Origin: an uncultured beta proteobacterium
GTDB taxonomy: Bacteria > Pseudomonadota > Gammaproteobacteria > Burkholderiales > Rhodocyclaceae
Reading direction: 5' to 3'
Assembly (NCBI GenBank): GCA_903953145.1
Contig: CAJBIL010000165.1
Coordinates: 1 to 5,503 of the forward strand
Length of the DNA: 5,503 nt
Positions 4,826 to 5,503 of this stretch are shown in pieces. The notes beneath the pieces are model-generated. The model did no database searches, was not told where the DNA came from, and saw only the letters and a list, made by a program, of their open reading frames with translations. The number at the start of each line of letters is the position of its first letter. Position 1 is the first letter of the stretch. The translations under genes were made by a program, and so were the position numbers.

Positions 4826-5503
4826 ATGGGTACAGGATTGATCAATACGGGTATTACCGGCATCCAGGTTGCACAGCTTGGCTTGCAGACGGCTTCGCAC
4901 AATATTACGAATGCCAATACACCCGGCTTTAACCGCCAGCGCACTATCCAGTCGACCAATCTGGCCCTGCTCACCGGCGCCGGCTTTGTCGGCCAGGGCG
5001 CTAATGTGTCGACCGTCGAGCGCATGTATAACGGGTTTCTCAATAGCCAGGTCAATACCTCACAGACCAAGGTCAGCGAACTCGAAACCTATTACAACCA
5101 GATCAGCCAGATCGATAACATGCTGGCCGATGCTAACTCCGGCCTGTCGCCCGCGTTACAGGATTTCTTCAAGGGCGCGCAGCAGGTTGCGGCCAATCCG
5201 TCGCAGCTACCGTCACGCCAGGCGATGATTTCGTCGGCACAGTCGCTGACAGCCCGTTTTCAGGGGCTTGATGAGCGGCTTAGTCAAATGTACACGAGCG
5301 TCAACGGGCAGATCACAACGACGGTGGCGAGTGTTAACTCTTACGCCGAGCAGATCGGTGCATTGAATCAGCAGATCATCATCGCTCAGTCGTCGATCAG
5401 CCAGCCCGCCAACGATCTGCTGGATCAACGTGATCAGCTGGTTTCTGAGTTAAACAAGTTGGTTCAAGTCGCAACGACGACGAATACAGATGGCAGTTAC
5501 AAC
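4826..5503 (+). CDS. flgK: Flagellar hook-associated protein 1 FlgK (hook-filament junction), 3' end beyond window
   Basis: FlgK is the first of the two junction proteins joining hook to filament; it is exported through the hollow flagellum and sits at the hook tip below FlgL. The window holds 226 codons, open to the last base, against a usual FlgK length well above 400 residues, so the gene is cut by the window edge and not visibly broken. The N-terminus (MGTGLINTGITGIQVAQLGL) and NITNANTPGFNRQR (26-39) are the axial-protein signature, followed by GQGANVSTVERMYNGFL (57-72). A helical region at about 80-190 (FFKGAQQVAANPSQLPSRQA at 114-133) leads to DLLDQRDQLVSELNKLV (197-213) and DGSYN (222-226), where FlgK proteins enter the beta-rich part. 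The start has a strong AAGGAG. A sigma-28-like site lies directly upstream and a sigma-54-like match about 170 bases upstream. Confidence 0.96.
   Translation, partial: MGTGLINTGITGIQVAQLGLQTASHNITNANTPGFNRQRTIQSTNLALLTGAGFVGQGANVSTVERMYNGFLNSQVNTSQTKVSELETYYNQISQIDNMLADANSGLSPALQDFFKGAQQVAANPSQLPSRQAMISSAQSLTARFQGLDERLSQMYTSVNGQITTTVASVNSYAEQIGALNQQIIIAQSSISQPANDLLDQRDQLVSELNKLVQVATTTNTDGSYN

Overview
The window is a flagellar rod/ring/hook-junction gene cluster, all on the + strand, in the order flgF - flgG - flgH - flgI - flgJ - flgK (the last cut by the right edge). The organism is a Gram-negative, flagellated proteobacterium: it encodes L-ring (FlgH) and P-ring (FlgI) proteins, a lipoprotein signal, and a FlgJ that fuses the rod cap to a peptidoglycan hydrolase, an arrangement typical of beta- and gammaproteobacteria. 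The protein wording (for example the FlgF N-terminus MDRLIYTAMSG and the single mature cysteine of FlgI) looks most like a betaproteobacterium, but this is an impression without a database search. No gene here suggests recent transfer.

Layout. Bases 1-182 are a leader or intergenic stretch ahead of flgF with several overlapping inverted repeats; no end of flgE could be recognised in it. flgF (183-923) is followed by a 199-bp gap that holds a pair of inverted REP sequences with GTAG heads (941-1049), a REPIN/BIME-like element. Then come flgG (1123-1905), flgH (1916-2590) and flgI (2607-3731), packed with gaps of 10 and 16 bp and good Shine-Dalgarno sequences. A 67-bp gap with an 8-bp palindrome leads to flgJ (3799-4761), which has no visible ribosome binding site. 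A 64-bp gap leads to flgK (4826 to the edge), with a strong Shine-Dalgarno and a candidate sigma-28 promoter.

How the genes work together. FlgF and FlgG build the proximal and distal rod. FlgJ caps the growing rod and its hydrolase domain opens the peptidoglycan. FlgI and FlgH form the bushings in the peptidoglycan layer and outer membrane. FlgK is the first hook-filament junction protein, added after the hook is finished, so a late promoter in front of it makes biological sense.

No new protein system is present. What is unusual is non-coding or hidden in coding sequence: the REPIN-like element splitting flgF from flgG, a full sigma-54 consensus match inside the 3' end of flgJ, a sigma-28-like site before flgK, a possible leaderless start for flgJ, a perfect 11-bp inverted repeat inside flgJ, and a set of mutually exclusive pairings in the flgF leader. 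All the regulatory calls are inferences from sequence matching by eye.
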